Shown piece by piece: positions 44,617 to 56,547 of a DNA stretch of 64,000 bases. The position numbers and the translations under genes were made by a program. Origin of the DNA: Sphingomonas sp. CFBP 13720 (lineage in GTDB: Bacteria > Pseudomonadota > Alphaproteobacteria > Sphingomonadales > Sphingomonadaceae); assembly GCF_014842075.1 (NCBI RefSeq), contig NZ_JACYVA010000001.1, forward strand, positions 766,278 to 830,277, read 5' to 3'. The first letter of the stretch is position 1. Each line of letters starts with the position of its first letter. The notes below the pieces were generated by a model. It saw nothing but the letters and a program-made list of their open reading frames with translations, was not told where the DNA came from and ran no database searches.

Positions 44617-46137
44617 TCAAGCGCCCTCCAGCAGACGCTCCTTCGCGATCCGGTCGCGCCAGACGAGGGGGGCGAGGTGGTGGACATTCTGTCCTTCGCT
44701 GTCGACCGCGACGGTGACCGGGAAGTCCTGCACGTCGAATTCGTAGATCGCTTCCATGCCCAGATCGGCGAAACCGACGACCTTCGACCCCTTGATCGCG
44801 CGTGCGACGAGGTACGCGGCGCCGCCCACCGCCATCAGATAGGCGGATTTGCGCTCGGCGATCGCGCTGGTCGCATCGGCACCGCGTTCGGCCTTGCCGA
44901 CCATCGCCAGCAGCCCCTGATCCAGCATCATCCGCGTGAACTTGTCCATGCGCGTCGCGGTGGTGGGGCCGGCGGGGCCGACGACTTCCTCGCCCACCGG
45001 ATCGACCGGGCCGACATAATAGATCACCCGGCCCCGGAAATCGACCGGCAGCGGCTCCCGCTTCGCCAGCATGTCGGCGATCCGCTTGTGCGCCGCGTCG
45101 CGCCCGGTCAGCATCTTGCCCGACAGCAGCAACCGGTCGCCATGCTTCCACGTCGCGACGATTTCCGGGGTCAGCGTGTCCAGATCGACGCGGATCGCCG
45201 CCTTGTCCGGCGTCCAGTTCACATCGGGCCAGTCCGCAAGGTTGGGCGTTTCGAGATAGGCCGGCCCCGACCCGTCCAGCGTGAAATGCGCATGGCGGGT
45301 CGCGGCGCAATTGGGGATCATCGCCACCGGCTTCGATGCGGCATGCGTCGGCCAGTCGAGAATCTTGACGTCCAGCACGGTCGACAGCCCGCCCAGTCCC
45401 TGTGCCCCGACGCCCAGCGCGTTGACCTTGTCCATCAACTCGATCCGCAGTGCCTCGATGTCGTTCGTCGGCCCGCGCCGTTTCAGTTGGGCCATGTCGA
45501 TCGGCCCCATCAGCGATTCCTTGGCCAGCAGCATCGCCTTTTCGGCGGTGCCGCCGATGCCGATGCCGATCATGCCGGGCGGGCACCAGCCCGCGCCCAT
45601 CTGCGGAATCATTTCCAACACCCAGTCGACGATCGAATCGCTGGGGTTCATCATCTTGAACTTCGACTTGTTCTCCGATCCGCCGCCCTTGGCCGCGACG
45701 TCGATCGATACCGTCGATCCCGGCACCATCTCGACGTGCAACACGCTGGGCGTATTGTCCTTCGTGTTGCGACGCGTGAAGGCGGGATCGGCGAGGATCG
45801 ACGCGCGCAGCTTGTTCTCCGGGTGCAGGTACGCGCGGCGCACACCCTCGTCGACGACCTCCTGCAACGACCGGTCGGACGCGAGGCGGCAATCCTGTCC
45901 CCATTTGACGAAGACGGTGACGATGCCGGTATCCTGACAGATCGGCCGATGCCCTTCCGCACACATGCGGCTGTTGGTCAGAATCTGCGCGATCGCGTCC
46001 TTGGCGGCGGGCGACTGTTCGGCAGCATAGGCATCGCCCAGCGCGCGGATATAGTCCATCGGGTGGTAATAGCTGATGTATTGAAGCGCGTCGGCGACGC
46101 TGTCGATCAGGTCGGCTTCGGTGATGGTCACGGTCAT
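44617..46137 (-). CDS. fumA: class I fumarate hydratase (Fe-S)
   Basis: 506 residues from the ATG at 46137; the frame extends upstream without conserved sequence. It interconverts fumarate and malate in the TCA cycle using a [4Fe-4S] cluster. The cluster Cys and neighbours are visible in MCAEGHRPICQDTG, GAGWCPPGMIGIGIGG and PNCAATRHAHF. The C-terminal beta domain has VIYYVGPVDPVGEEVVGPAGPTTATRMDKFTRMML and GSKVVGFADLGMEAIYEF. This is the single-chain (alpha-beta fused) form. Confidence 0.95.
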   Translation of the reverse strand: MTVTITEADLIDSVADALQYISYYHPMDYIRALGDAYAAEQSPAAKDAIAQILTNSRMCAEGHRPICQDTGIVTVFVKWGQDCRLASDRSLQEVVDEGVRRAYLHPENKLRASILADPAFTRRNTKDNTPSVLHVEMVPGSTVSIDVAAKGGGSENKSKFKMMNPSDSIVDWVLEMIPQMGAGWCPPGMIGIGIGGTAEKAMLLAKESLMGPIDMAQLKRRGPTNDIEALRIELMDKVNALGVGAQGLGGLSTVLDVKILDWPTHAASKPVAMIPNCAATRHAHFTLDGSGPAYLETPNLADWPDVNWTPDKAAIRVDLDTLTPEIVATWKHGDRLLLSGKMLTGRDAAHKRIADMLAKREPLPVDFRGRVIYYVGPVDPVGEEVVGPAGPTTATRMDKFTRMMLDQGLLAMVGKAERGADATSAIAERKSAYLMAVGGAAYLVARAIKGSKVVGFADLGMEAIYEFDVQDFPVTVAVDSEGQNVHHLAPLVWRDRIAKERLLEGA

Positions 46138-46311
46138 CGGCGGTCCATTCGCGGTCTGTTTCCCCGGCCCTATCGCGTCCGGGCGACCGCATGCAAAGAA
46201 TTCGTTCACGTTGGGGCGCTATGACGGCCCTGATGGCACGGGGGACGGGCGTTGCAGGGCGGTGGGTTGAAGGCGACGTTACGGTCATGGGTCCAACGCC
46301 CCACCGAGCCG

Positions 46312-48291
46312 ATGTCCACGGATTCCGATCTGCACGCACGCCTGATCCACGAGGCGGAGAGTCACGGCCATAGCTGGTTCTGGCAGACCGACCGGCAGGG
46401 CCGGATCGACTATCTGAGCGCCAAGATCGCGACGATCTTCACCGACGCCGGCATCGACCCGTTCGGCATGCCGCTCAGCGACCTGCTGCGGATCGCGGGC
46501 GATCCGGCGGATGCGCAGGACGGCGGCGAACGCACGATCGCATTCCATATGACGGCACGCACGCCGTTCACCGATTACGCCGTCAGTCCCGTCGGCGGAC
46601 CCGACGCGCATAGCTGGACCGTATCGGGCAGCCCGTTCTGCGATCGGTTCGGACGGTTCGAAGGATTCGTCGGCAGCGGCAGCGACGAAGCCGCGATCCG
46701 CAGTTCGGATGCGGCGATCACGCGCCTTGCGCTGTTCGACAGCCTGACCGGCCTTGCCAACCGCCAGCGGCTGCGACGGTCGCTCGACCAGGCGCTGGCG
46801 CAGGGTGGCTATGCCGGGACCGGGCTGTTGCTGCTCGACCTCGACCGGTTCAAGGCCGTCAACGACACGCTGGGCCATCCGACCGGCGACGCGCTGCTGC
46901 AACAGGTGGCGCGGCGGCTGTTGCAGGTGGTCGGCGATGCCGGGCTGGTCGGGCGGTTGGGCGGCGACGAGTTTCAGATCGTGTTGCCGCGCACGGCGGA
47001 CCATGGCGAACTGGCGACACTGGCGCAGGCGGTTATCTCCACGCTATCGCAGCCCTATTTCCTGAATGGCGCGTCGGTATCGATCGGCTGTTCGATCGGG
47101 ATCGCGGTGTCGCCCGACCATGGCACCTGCCCCGACACTTTGGTCGCGAGTGCCGATCTGGCGCTGTATGACGCAAAGGACGCGGGGCGCGGCGTCCATC
47201 GTTTTTTCCGGGACGCGCTGCGCGATCATTCGCGGTCCCGTTCGCGTCTGGAACAGGAACTGCGCGGCGCGATCGCGGGCGATCAGATGCGGATCATGTA
47301 CCAGCCGGTCGTGGCGACCCGCGATGGATCGATCACCGGTTTCGAAGCGCTGGTCCGTTGGCAGCACCCGGTGCACGGGACGCTGCAACCCGCCGATTTC
47401 GTCGGCGTCGCGGAAGAATGCGGGCTGATCGAAGCGATCGGCGAATGGGTGTTGCGCACCGCCTGTGCCGATGCCGCGACATGGCCGGGCGAACCCCGCC
47501 TGTCGGTCAACATCGCGGCGGCGCAGCTGGGCAGTCCCGCGCTGCCTGCGATCGTCACCAACGCACTGGCCCGCGCCAGGCTGCAACCCGACCGGCTGGA
47601 ACTGGACGTCGCCGAAGCGGCGGTGCTGCGCGACATGACGGCGGCGGCAGCGCGATGCGCCGCGTTGAAGGCGATCGGGGTCCGCATCGCGCTCAACGAT
47701 TTCGGCGCGGGACAGGCGTCGCTGAACGGTCTGCGCCGGCTGCCCTTCGACCGGATCAAGATCGACCGGTCGTATGTGCGCGGCGTCGCCGATGTCGACG
47801 GACTGAATGCCGCCGCGATCCGCGCGATCACGACGCTGGCCAACGCGCTGGGCATCGATACGACGGCCAAGGGCGTGGAGTATCACGACGAAGCGGACGC
47901 GATCCGCGCGCTGGGCTGCACCGATATCCAGGGCTTCGTCTACGGCGCGCCCGTCGCGACGGCGGCGGCGGGGCGGCTGCTGGCGACCGGCGCGGCGGAA
48001 GTCGGCCTGAAAAGCAGCCGCGCGCAACGCACGCGCATGCTGCGGGCGGCGGCGATCGAGATCGACGGACAGCGGCGACAGACCCGCATCCGCGACCTGT
48101 CCACCACCGGCGCACAGATCGACACCATCGATTTCGGCGAGGACCGGATCGGTTCGGCGGTGCGGATCGACGTCGGCGATGGCGAATGGGTTTCGTCGAC
48201 GATTCGCTGGGCCGGAGACGGACGGGCCGGGTTGCAGTTTCTAAGCCCGATCGTGGTCGATCGCCGTACGACCGCGCGCCGGAAACCTTGA
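46312..48291 (+). CDS. PAS-like/GGDEF/EAL/PilZ cyclic-di-GMP protein with degenerate EAL site
   Basis: 659 residues from the ATG at 46312. A PAS-like N-terminus (WFWQTDRQGRIDYLS) is followed by a GGDEF domain with an intact GGDEF signature at 217-221, so it may make c-di-GMP. The EAL domain has EAL at 345-347 and the Asn, Lys and QGF positions, but the DDFG motif reads NDFG (Asn462) and the AEGVE motif reads AKGVE (Lys520). These replace a metal-ligand Asp and the general-base Glu of active phosphodiesterases, so PDE activity is probably lost. The C-terminus has a PilZ-like R-R-Q-T-R and DLSTTGAQI, suggesting c-di-GMP binding. Confidence 0.93.
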   Translation: MSTDSDLHARLIHEAESHGHSWFWQTDRQGRIDYLSAKIATIFTDAGIDPFGMPLSDLLRIAGDPADAQDGGERTIAFHMTARTPFTDYAVSPVGGPDAHSWTVSGSPFCDRFGRFEGFVGSGSDEAAIRSSDAAITRLALFDSLTGLANRQRLRRSLDQALAQGGYAGTGLLLLDLDRFKAVNDTLGHPTGDALLQQVARRLLQVVGDAGLVGRLGGDEFQIVLPRTADHGELATLAQAVISTLSQPYFLNGASVSIGCSIGIAVSPDHGTCPDTLVASADLALYDAKDAGRGVHRFFRDALRDHSRSRSRLEQELRGAIAGDQMRIMYQPVVATRDGSITGFEALVRWQHPVHGTLQPADFVGVAEECGLIEAIGEWVLRTACADAATWPGEPRLSVNIAAAQLGSPALPAIVTNALARARLQPDRLELDVAEAAVLRDMTAAAARCAALKAIGVRIALNDFGAGQASLNGLRRLPFDRIKIDRSYVRGVADVDGLNAAAIRAITTLANALGIDTTAKGVEYHDEADAIRALGCTDIQGFVYGAPVATAAAGRLLATGAAEVGLKSSRAQRTRMLRAAAIEIDGQRRQTRIRDLSTTGAQIDTIDFGEDRIGSAVRIDVGDGEWVSSTIRWAGDGRAGLQFLSPIVVDRRTTARRKP

Positions 48292-48343
48292 TCGGATCGT
48301 AGCGCCACGCCGGTCGCTTGATCGGCGGTGGCGGGAGCGGTAG

Positions 48344-50500
<2,157 letters not shown>

Positions 50501-50648
50501 TCTTTTTGCAACGCACCAAAACTGACTGAGCCGCCCCCTTCCCGTTGTCTTAAATTGGAAATAAGCCAGCCCCATTGGCGCCGGGACGGTGATCGCACCG
50601 CCTGACCAACTGACGAGTCGCGCCACACCAGCGATTCAAAGGGGACTT

Positions 50649-53195
50649 ATGAACACGAAGCTTTTTGCCGGCGTGGCCTTTGCCGCGCTCCTGCTGCCTG
50701 CCGCGGCCTTCGCACAGTCGACCGCATCGAGCGAGATCGACAACGACGAAATCGTCGTTACCGGCACTGCCAACCGCGAAGTCGGCGGGATTGAAGTTCC
50801 CGATCAGCCTAAGGCAAAAGTGACGGTCGGCGCGGAACTCATCCAGCGCCAGCGCCCCGGTCAGACGGTGAACGAAATCATCAATCTAGTGCCCGGCGTC
50901 AGCAACCAGTCGAACGACCCCTACGGGTCGGGCGGCGGCGGTTTCCGCATTCGTGGTTTTGACTCGTCGCGTATCTCGCAGACGCAGGACGGCATTCCGC
51001 TCAACGACACCGGCAACTACGCCATTTACACCAACCAGCAGCAAGATTCGGAAACGCTGGAATCCGTGACGGTCAATCTGGGCGCGACCGATGTCGACAG
51101 CCCGACCGCATCGGCCGTAGGTGGAACGATCAACATTCGCACCCGTGTTCCAGGCGACGAACTGGGGGCGCTGTTCTCCGGATCATACGGTGATTACGGC
51201 TACCACCGCGTGTTCGGTATGCTCGATTCGGGCGATATCACCGGAATAGGAACGAAGGCGTTCGTTTCGGGATCGTGGACAACCTATCAGAACCCGTTCA
51301 ATAATTACGGCAAGATCCGCAAACAGCAATTCAATGCCCGCCTGTACCAGGAGCTGGGCGCGAACGGCGACTTCCTGTCGATCGCAGGGAACTATAACGA
51401 AAACCGCAACAACTTCTTCGGCTCGGCTCCGCTGCGTGACGATGGCACGCGCGTCCCCGGCACCGGTTCGGGCAACCGTTTCCCGCGCAACTTCGATGAA
51501 GCGACGTACACGGTCAACACGACCTGCACGACAACGACGCCGATCGCTGGCGTCGCCAACGTAGCAAATACGTGCGGCACTGAATTCGATCGTCGTTACA
51601 ACCCGTCCAACACCGGCAACATCCGCGGCAACTCGCGCTTCACGCTAACCGACGGCCTTGTGCTGACGATCGACCCTAGCTTTCAATATGTAAAAGCCAA
51701 CGGTGGCGGCACGATCACTGGCCGCGAAACGATCCGCACGATCGGAACGCAAAATTATACCGGATTTTCAGGCAACAACTATTATTTCGGCACCGACTTG
51801 AACGGGGACGGTGACGTACTTGATACCGTATCGCTGCTTTCGCCGAGCCAGACCTCGACGCGTCGTTATATCGTCATCGCCAACCTGATCTACGATCTTA
51901 CCGACGACCAGACGGTTCGCCTTGCGTACACTTACGATCGCGGTCGCCATCGCCAGACCGGCGAAGTCGGCAAGCTATTCTCGAATGGCGAACCGACGGA
52001 CGTCTTCTCGGTCAACGATCCGGTCGTCGACGCCAATGGCAACGTGATCCAAAAGCGCGACCGCAAGTCGTTCGCTACGCTGAATCAGGTTTCCGGTCAG
52101 TATCGCGGCGAATTTCTGTCGAACAACCTCACCCTCGACCTTGGCGTACGTGTACCGTTCTTCAAGCGCGAGCTCGATCAGAACTGCTTCACGACCTCAG
52201 CCGGCGGTTTCGTCGACTGCGTGCCGTCCCTTCGTCAGGCTGATTATGCGGCTCAGAACCCGACCTTCGCCCGTCCGCAGCGTCGTGAATACAAGTACGA
52301 TGCAGTACTGCCGAACGTCGGCTTCACCTTCAACCTGACGCCGCAGGCCAGCGTCTTCGCCAGCTATGCCAAGGGTCTGTCGGTGCCAGGCACCGACGTG
52401 CTGTACAACGCCTTCTTCTACGCACCCGGCACCGATGGCGCAGAGCCGCAGCCGGAACGCACCGACAGCTTCGACCTCGGCGTCCGCTATCGGTCGGGCA
52501 AGATGCAGGCGCAGGTCAGCGGCTTCTACACTACGTTCGAGAACCGTATCGCGACCGCGTTCGACGCAGAACTGGGTGAAAGCGTTTCGCGTAACATCGG
52601 CGAAGTTACCCGCTGGGGTGTCGATGCAAGCGTGTCGTACAACCCCATCCCGGAAGTGACCGCCTATATCTTCGGTTCGTACCTGAACTCGGAAATCAAG
52701 GACGACTTGCTTGGCGGCAACTGTTCGACGGCGCTCGTCAGCCAGCAAGCCTATGGATGCACCGCGACCACGCAGCAGTATTTCTTCCCTACCGCCGGCA
52801 AGCAGGAATCGGGCGTGTCGGAGTATATGTTCGGCGGCCGCATTCAGGGAACGCTGGGTCCGGTCGAGGTCGGCGCGCAGTATAAGCGTACAGGCCCGCG
52901 CTATATAAATGACTCCAATCTGCCGCTGGTCGCACGGACCGTTGCTGGCTCCACTGTTACGACGACCGAGTTGTATCCGGCCCGGACCGATGCCTATGAT
53001 ATCGTCGACCTCGACGCGCGGTTCTCGATGGCGCAGTTCGGCTTGAGGAATACCCACTTCCAGCTGAACGTGTCGAACCTGCTCGACAGCTTCTTCATCG
53101 GGTACGTCAGCGGCCAGACCAACGATACGTCGGTGCCGTTCGTTCAGATCGGCGTGCCGCGCACCGTCAGCGGATCGATCGTTATCGGCTTCTAA
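50649..53195 (+). CDS. TonB-dependent outer-membrane receptor
   Basis: 848 residues. Signal 1-22 (ending AAAFAQS), a TonB box-like DEIVVTG at about 34-40, a plug domain with FRIRGFDSSRISQTQDGIPLNDTG and GTINIRT, then a 22-strand barrel rich in aromatic/Asn repeats, ending with a C-terminal Phe (GSIVIGF). GGGG lies just before the ATG at 50649. The ligand is unknown: no siderophore, B12 or sugar gene neighbours. A strong terminator follows, so it is probably monocistronic. Confidence 0.93.
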   Translation: MNTKLFAGVAFAALLLPAAAFAQSTASSEIDNDEIVVTGTANREVGGIEVPDQPKAKVTVGAELIQRQRPGQTVNEIINLVPGVSNQSNDPYGSGGGGFRIRGFDSSRISQTQDGIPLNDTGNYAIYTNQQQDSETLESVTVNLGATDVDSPTASAVGGTINIRTRVPGDELGALFSGSYGDYGYHRVFGMLDSGDITGIGTKAFVSGSWTTYQNPFNNYGKIRKQQFNARLYQELGANGDFLSIAGNYNENRNNFFGSAPLRDDGTRVPGTGSGNRFPRNFDEATYTVNTTCTTTTPIAGVANVANTCGTEFDRRYNPSNTGNIRGNSRFTLTDGLVLTIDPSFQYVKANGGGTITGRETIRTIGTQNYTGFSGNNYYFGTDLNGDGDVLDTVSLLSPSQTSTRRYIVIANLIYDLTDDQTVRLAYTYDRGRHRQTGEVGKLFSNGEPTDVFSVNDPVVDANGNVIQKRDRKSFATLNQVSGQYRGEFLSNNLTLDLGVRVPFFKRELDQNCFTTSAGGFVDCVPSLRQADYAAQNPTFARPQRREYKYDAVLPNVGFTFNLTPQASVFASYAKGLSVPGTDVLYNAFFYAPGTDGAEPQPERTDSFDLGVRYRSGKMQAQVSGFYTTFENRIATAFDAELGESVSRNIGEVTRWGVDASVSYNPIPEVTAYIFGSYLNSEIKDDLLGGNCSTALVSQQAYGCTATTQQYFFPTAGKQESGVSEYMFGGRIQGTLGPVEVGAQYKRTGPRYINDSNLPLVARTVAGSTVTTTELYPARTDAYDIVDLDARFSMAQFGLRNTHFQLNVSNLLDSFFIGYVSGQTNDTSVPFVQIGVPRTVSGSIVIGF

Positions 53196-53223
53196 GCCCG
53201 ACGCGACACCGTTCACGCGAAGG

Positions 53224-53258
53224 CCGCCGTCCCAGCAATGGGGCGGCGGTTTTCGTTT
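53224..53258 (+). terminator. intrinsic terminator of the TonB receptor gene
   Basis: CCGCCGTCCC (53224-53233), loop agcaat, GGGGCGGCGG (53240-53249) with one G-T pair, followed by TTTTCGTTTT. Confidence 0.9.
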
Positions 53259-53344
53259 TGGGGCCGGTTCGGCTAAGGCCTCTTTCCCAACCCGCCCCGA
53301 TCGCGGTACATGCCGTACCGGGGCCGAACCACGCGACGGAGCGC

Positions 53345-54445
53345 ATGACCGCCAAGCCCGCCATTCTCTCGCGCCCGTTCTTCGAACAGAAGAACCGCGC
53401 CTTCTGGCTGTTGCAGGCGGCGGGGTGGACCGGTTACCTGATCCTGCGGTCGGTATCGACGCTGTCGAACGCGGCGTCGCTCAAGAACGTGCTGGGCAAT
53501 ATCGTCGAGGTCATCGTCGGCTATTGCCTGACGCTGTTGATGAGCGTGCTTTACGGCTATTACCGGTCGCTGCCGCGCCTGCCGGCGATGTTCCTGACGC
53601 TGTGCACCCTGTCGGCGGCGACGTTCGCCTATTCGCTGATCGATGCGTTCGTCTTCACCTTCATCCGCAACATATCGCCGGATATCAGCTTTTCGCTGGT
53701 GCTGGGCACGCTGTTCATCAATTTCACCGTGCTGGCCGGGTGGTCCGCGTTGTATTTCGGGATCAATTTCTACCTCGTGGTCGAACAGCAGGTGGACGAG
53801 ATGCAGCTGCTGGAGATGCAGGCATCGTCGGCGCAACTGGCGATGCTGCGCTATCAGCTGAACCCACATTTCCTGTTCAACACGCTCAATTCGATCTCGA
53901 CGCTGGTGCTGCTGAAACAGACCGAGAAGGCGAACGTGATGCTCAGCCGCCTCGCGTCGTTCCTGCGCTACACGCTGGCGAACGAGCCGACCGCGCACGT
54001 CACGCTGGAGCAGGAAGTTGAAACCTTGAAGCTCTATCTCGATATCGAGAAGATGAGGTTCGAGGATCGCCTGCGCACCAGCTTCGATATCGACAACCGC
54101 GTGATGCACGCGCGGCTGCCGTCGCTGCTGCTGCAACCGCTCGTCGAAAACGCGATCAAATATGCCGTCACGCCGCGCGAGGACGGGGCGGATATCGCCC
54201 TCACCGCTCGACTGAACGGGGACCGGGTGCAGATCGCCGTTTCGGACACCGGCCCCGGGTTGATCGACGGGCCGAAGCGTCCGACGCTGTCTACCGGTGT
54301 CGGACTTCAGAATATCCGCGACCGGCTGGCGCAGGCTTACGGCCCCGACCACCGGTTCGACACCCGGTCGGGCACGGGCGGCGGCTTCGTGGTCGAGATC
54401 GAACTGCCATTCCAGACGCAAGACGTTACCAAAGAGGCTGCATGA
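53345..54445 (+). CDS. LytS/YehU-type sensor histidine kinase
   Basis: 366 residues. Four membrane helices (about 20-165) without a recognised sensor domain, then a His-kinase domain with LRYQLNPHFLFNTLNSISTL (phospho-His in NPHFLFN), LLLQPLVENAIKYAVTP (N box) and GVGLQNIRDRLAQAYG. The ATG at 53345 lies 87 bp after the receptor terminator. Its end overlaps the regulator gene by 4 bases. The signal is unknown. Confidence 0.93.
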   Translation: MTAKPAILSRPFFEQKNRAFWLLQAAGWTGYLILRSVSTLSNAASLKNVLGNIVEVIVGYCLTLLMSVLYGYYRSLPRLPAMFLTLCTLSAATFAYSLIDAFVFTFIRNISPDISFSLVLGTLFINFTVLAGWSALYFGINFYLVVEQQVDEMQLLEMQASSAQLAMLRYQLNPHFLFNTLNSISTLVLLKQTEKANVMLSRLASFLRYTLANEPTAHVTLEQEVETLKLYLDIEKMRFEDRLRTSFDIDNRVMHARLPSLLLQPLVENAIKYAVTPREDGADIALTARLNGDRVQIAVSDTGPGLIDGPKRPTLSTGVGLQNIRDRLAQAYGPDHRFDTRSGTGGGFVVEIELPFQTQDVTKEAA

Positions 54446-55248
54446 CCATCCGTACCATCCTTGTCGACGACGAGCCGCTGGCGATCCAGGGACTCGAATT
54501 GCGGCTTCAGGCGCATGACGACGTCGAGATCATCGAAAAGTGCATGAACGGTCGCGAGGCGATCCGCGCGATCAAGACCCACAAGCCCGACCTCGTCTTC
54601 CTCGATATCCAAATGCCGGGATTCGATGGCTTTTCCGTGGTTCAGGGGTTGATGGAGGTGGAGCCGCCGTTGGTGGTGTTCGTGACCGCCTATAGCGATC
54701 ATGCGATCCGGGCGTTCCAGGCGGATGCACTGGATTACCTGATGAAACCGGTCGAGGAATCGCGGTTGGCCGACACGCTGGACCGCGTGCGCCAGCGCCT
54801 GTCCGAAAAGCGCGGACAGGCCGAAGTCGAAAAGCTGAAGGAAGTGCTGGCGGAGGTCGCCCCCGACACCGCGGCGGAGATGGAAGCGGACGAGAGCAGC
54901 GATCCGCTGGGCGCCAACCGCTTCGAAAAGCTCATCAACATCAAGGATCGCGGGCAGATTTTCCGGGTCGACGTCGATACGATCGAAATGATCGAGGCGG
55001 CGGGCGATTATATGGTCATCAACACCGGCGATAATTCGCTGGTACTGCGCGAAACGATGAAGGATCTGGAAAAGCGGCTCGACCCGCGCCGGTTCCAGCG
55101 GGTGCACCGGTCGACCATCGTCAACCTCGATCTGGTCAAGCAGGTAAAGCCGCATACCAACGGCGAATGCTTCCTCGTGCTCGAATCGGGCGCGCAGGTG
55201 AAGGTCAGCCGGTCGTATCGCGACGTGGTGGCGCGCTTCGTTCACTGA
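54442..55248 (+). CDS. LytTR-family response regulator
   Basis: 268 residues. The receiver domain has acidic VDDEPLA, phospho-Asp in LVFLDIQMPGFDG and LMKPVEESR. A linker of about 30 residues (AEVEKLKEVLAEVAPD) precedes a LytTR DNA-binding domain: FRVDVDTIEMIEAAGDYMVINT, RFQRVHRSTIVNLDLVKQVKPH and KVSRSYRDVVARF. It is paired with the kinase by ATGA overlap, and the trhO ATG overlaps its stop, so all three may form one operon. Confidence 0.94.
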   Translation: MTIRTILVDDEPLAIQGLELRLQAHDDVEIIEKCMNGREAIRAIKTHKPDLVFLDIQMPGFDGFSVVQGLMEVEPPLVVFVTAYSDHAIRAFQADALDYLMKPVEESRLADTLDRVRQRLSEKRGQAEVEKLKEVLAEVAPDTAAEMEADESSDPLGANRFEKLINIKDRGQIFRVDVDTIEMIEAAGDYMVINTGDNSLVLRETMKDLEKRLDPRRFQRVHRSTIVNLDLVKQVKPHTNGECFLVLESGAQVKVSRSYRDVVARFVH

Positions 55249-56249
55249 TGGCGGAGGTGGTTCGGGTAGCGGCGCTGTACCGGTTCGTGGCCGTCGCGGA
55301 CCCGCAGGCGGTACGCGATCGTCTGGAGACGGTGCTGGCGTGCGCCGGCGTGCGTGGCACGCTGCTGGTGGCGGGCGAAGGGCTGAACGGCACGATCGCG
55401 GGCAGCACGGACGGGATCGACGCCGCGCTGGCGGCGATCCGCGCGCTGCCGGGCTGCGACGATCTGATGCCGAAGTTCGCCGAGAGCGATACGATGCCGT
55501 TCCACCGGTTGAAGGTGCGGGTGAAGGCTGAGATCGTGACGATGGGCGTGCCCGGCACCGATCCCAACCGGATCGTCGGCACCTATGTCGCGCCGGCCGA
55601 CTGGAACGCGCTGATCGCCGACCCGCAGACGGTCGTGATCGACACCCGCAACGCGTATGAGGTGAAGGTCGGCACCTTCGCCGGCGCGATCGATCCGGGC
55701 ACCGACAGCTTTCGCGACTTCCCCGACTGGTTCCGCGCCAACCGCGACACGCTGCTGGCGGGCAAACGCAAGGTCGCGATGTTCTGCACCGGCGGCATCC
55801 GCTGCGAAAAATCGACTGCGTTTCTAAAGGCCGAAGGAGTGGCAGACGTCTTCCACCTCGAAGGCGGCATCCTGAAATATCTGGAAATGGTGCAGGAGAC
55901 CGAGAGCGCGTGGAACGGCGAGTGTTTCGTGTTCGACGAACGGGTCGCGGTCGGCCATGGGCTGGCGGTTGGCAGCCACGCGCTGTGCCGGGGATGTCGG
56001 ATGCCGGTCAGCGCGGCGGACCGCGCATCTCCGTTGTTCGAGGATGGGGTACAGTGCCCTGCCTGTGCCGGCACGCGCGATGCCGCGACGCTGGCGGGCA
56101 AGGCCGAACGGCACCGGCAGGTCGCGCTGGCCGCCGCACGTGGCGAGCAGCATGTCGGGGCGCGGGTCGCGCCCCCGGGTCAGTCGTCCGAACCGCCCTC
56201 TGCAGCATCGTCGCCATCGACCGCATCGGCCGGCGGGTTCTGGAAATAG
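55248..56249 (+). CDS. trhO: tRNA uridine 34 hydroxylase TrhO (UPF0176, rhodanese domain)
   Basis: 333 residues. The N-terminal acylphosphatase-like part has LLVAGEGLNGTIAGS; a central rhodanese domain has VVIDTRNAYEVKVGTFAGAIDP and the active loop FCTGGIRCEKST (Cys180); a C-terminal Cys-rich segment has CRGCRMPVS ... CPACAG. It hydroxylates U34 of some tRNAs. The last ~23 codons (SEPPSAASSPSTASAGG) are not family-like and are antisense to the convergent DUF3297 gene. The start overlaps the regulator stop (TGATG). Confidence 0.92.
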   Translation: MAEVVRVAALYRFVAVADPQAVRDRLETVLACAGVRGTLLVAGEGLNGTIAGSTDGIDAALAAIRALPGCDDLMPKFAESDTMPFHRLKVRVKAEIVTMGVPGTDPNRIVGTYVAPADWNALIADPQTVVIDTRNAYEVKVGTFAGAIDPGTDSFRDFPDWFRANRDTLLAGKRKVAMFCTGGIRCEKSTAFLKAEGVADVFHLEGGILKYLEMVQETESAWNGECFVFDERVAVGHGLAVGSHALCRGCRMPVSAADRASPLFEDGVQCPACAGTRDAATLAGKAERHRQVALAAARGEQHVGARVAPPGQSSEPPSAASSPSTASAGGFWK

Positions 56250-56470
56250 GCCTCGACCGGGCCGGCCAGTTTGATCGTCAGCGGCTGGCCCTTGCGATCG
56301 ACCTTCTTGCCGAGACCGACACGGACCCAGCCTTCGGAGATCGAATATTCCTCGACATCGGTGCGCTCAGCACCCTTGAAGCGGATGCCGATGCCGCGCT
56401 CGAGCGTCGGCTGGTCGAAGAACGGGCTGCGTGGATTGATCGAAAGGCGATCGGGGGGCGTGTCGGTCAT
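56180..56470 (-). CDS. DUF3297 family protein
   Basis: 96 residues from the ATG at 56470: PPDRLSINPRSPFFDQPTLERGIGIRFKGAERTDVEEYSISEGWVRVGLGKKVDRKGQPLTIKLAGPVEAYF, the DUF3297 core, with an acidic tail. Its role is unknown. It overlaps the 3' end of the convergent trhO by 70 bp. The open frame upstream of 56470 is not conserved-looking. Confidence 0.88.
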   Translation of the reverse strand: MTDTPPDRLSINPRSPFFDQPTLERGIGIRFKGAERTDVEEYSISEGWVRVGLGKKVDRKGQPLTIKLAGPVEAYFQNPPADAVDGDDAAEGGSDD

Positions 56471-56547
56471 GGTTCGCGCCCATGCCGCAAAGCGCGGCGC
56501 TCGCCAAGTGGAAACGGGCGAGGGATCGCGCCCCCGCCCGCCCGGCA

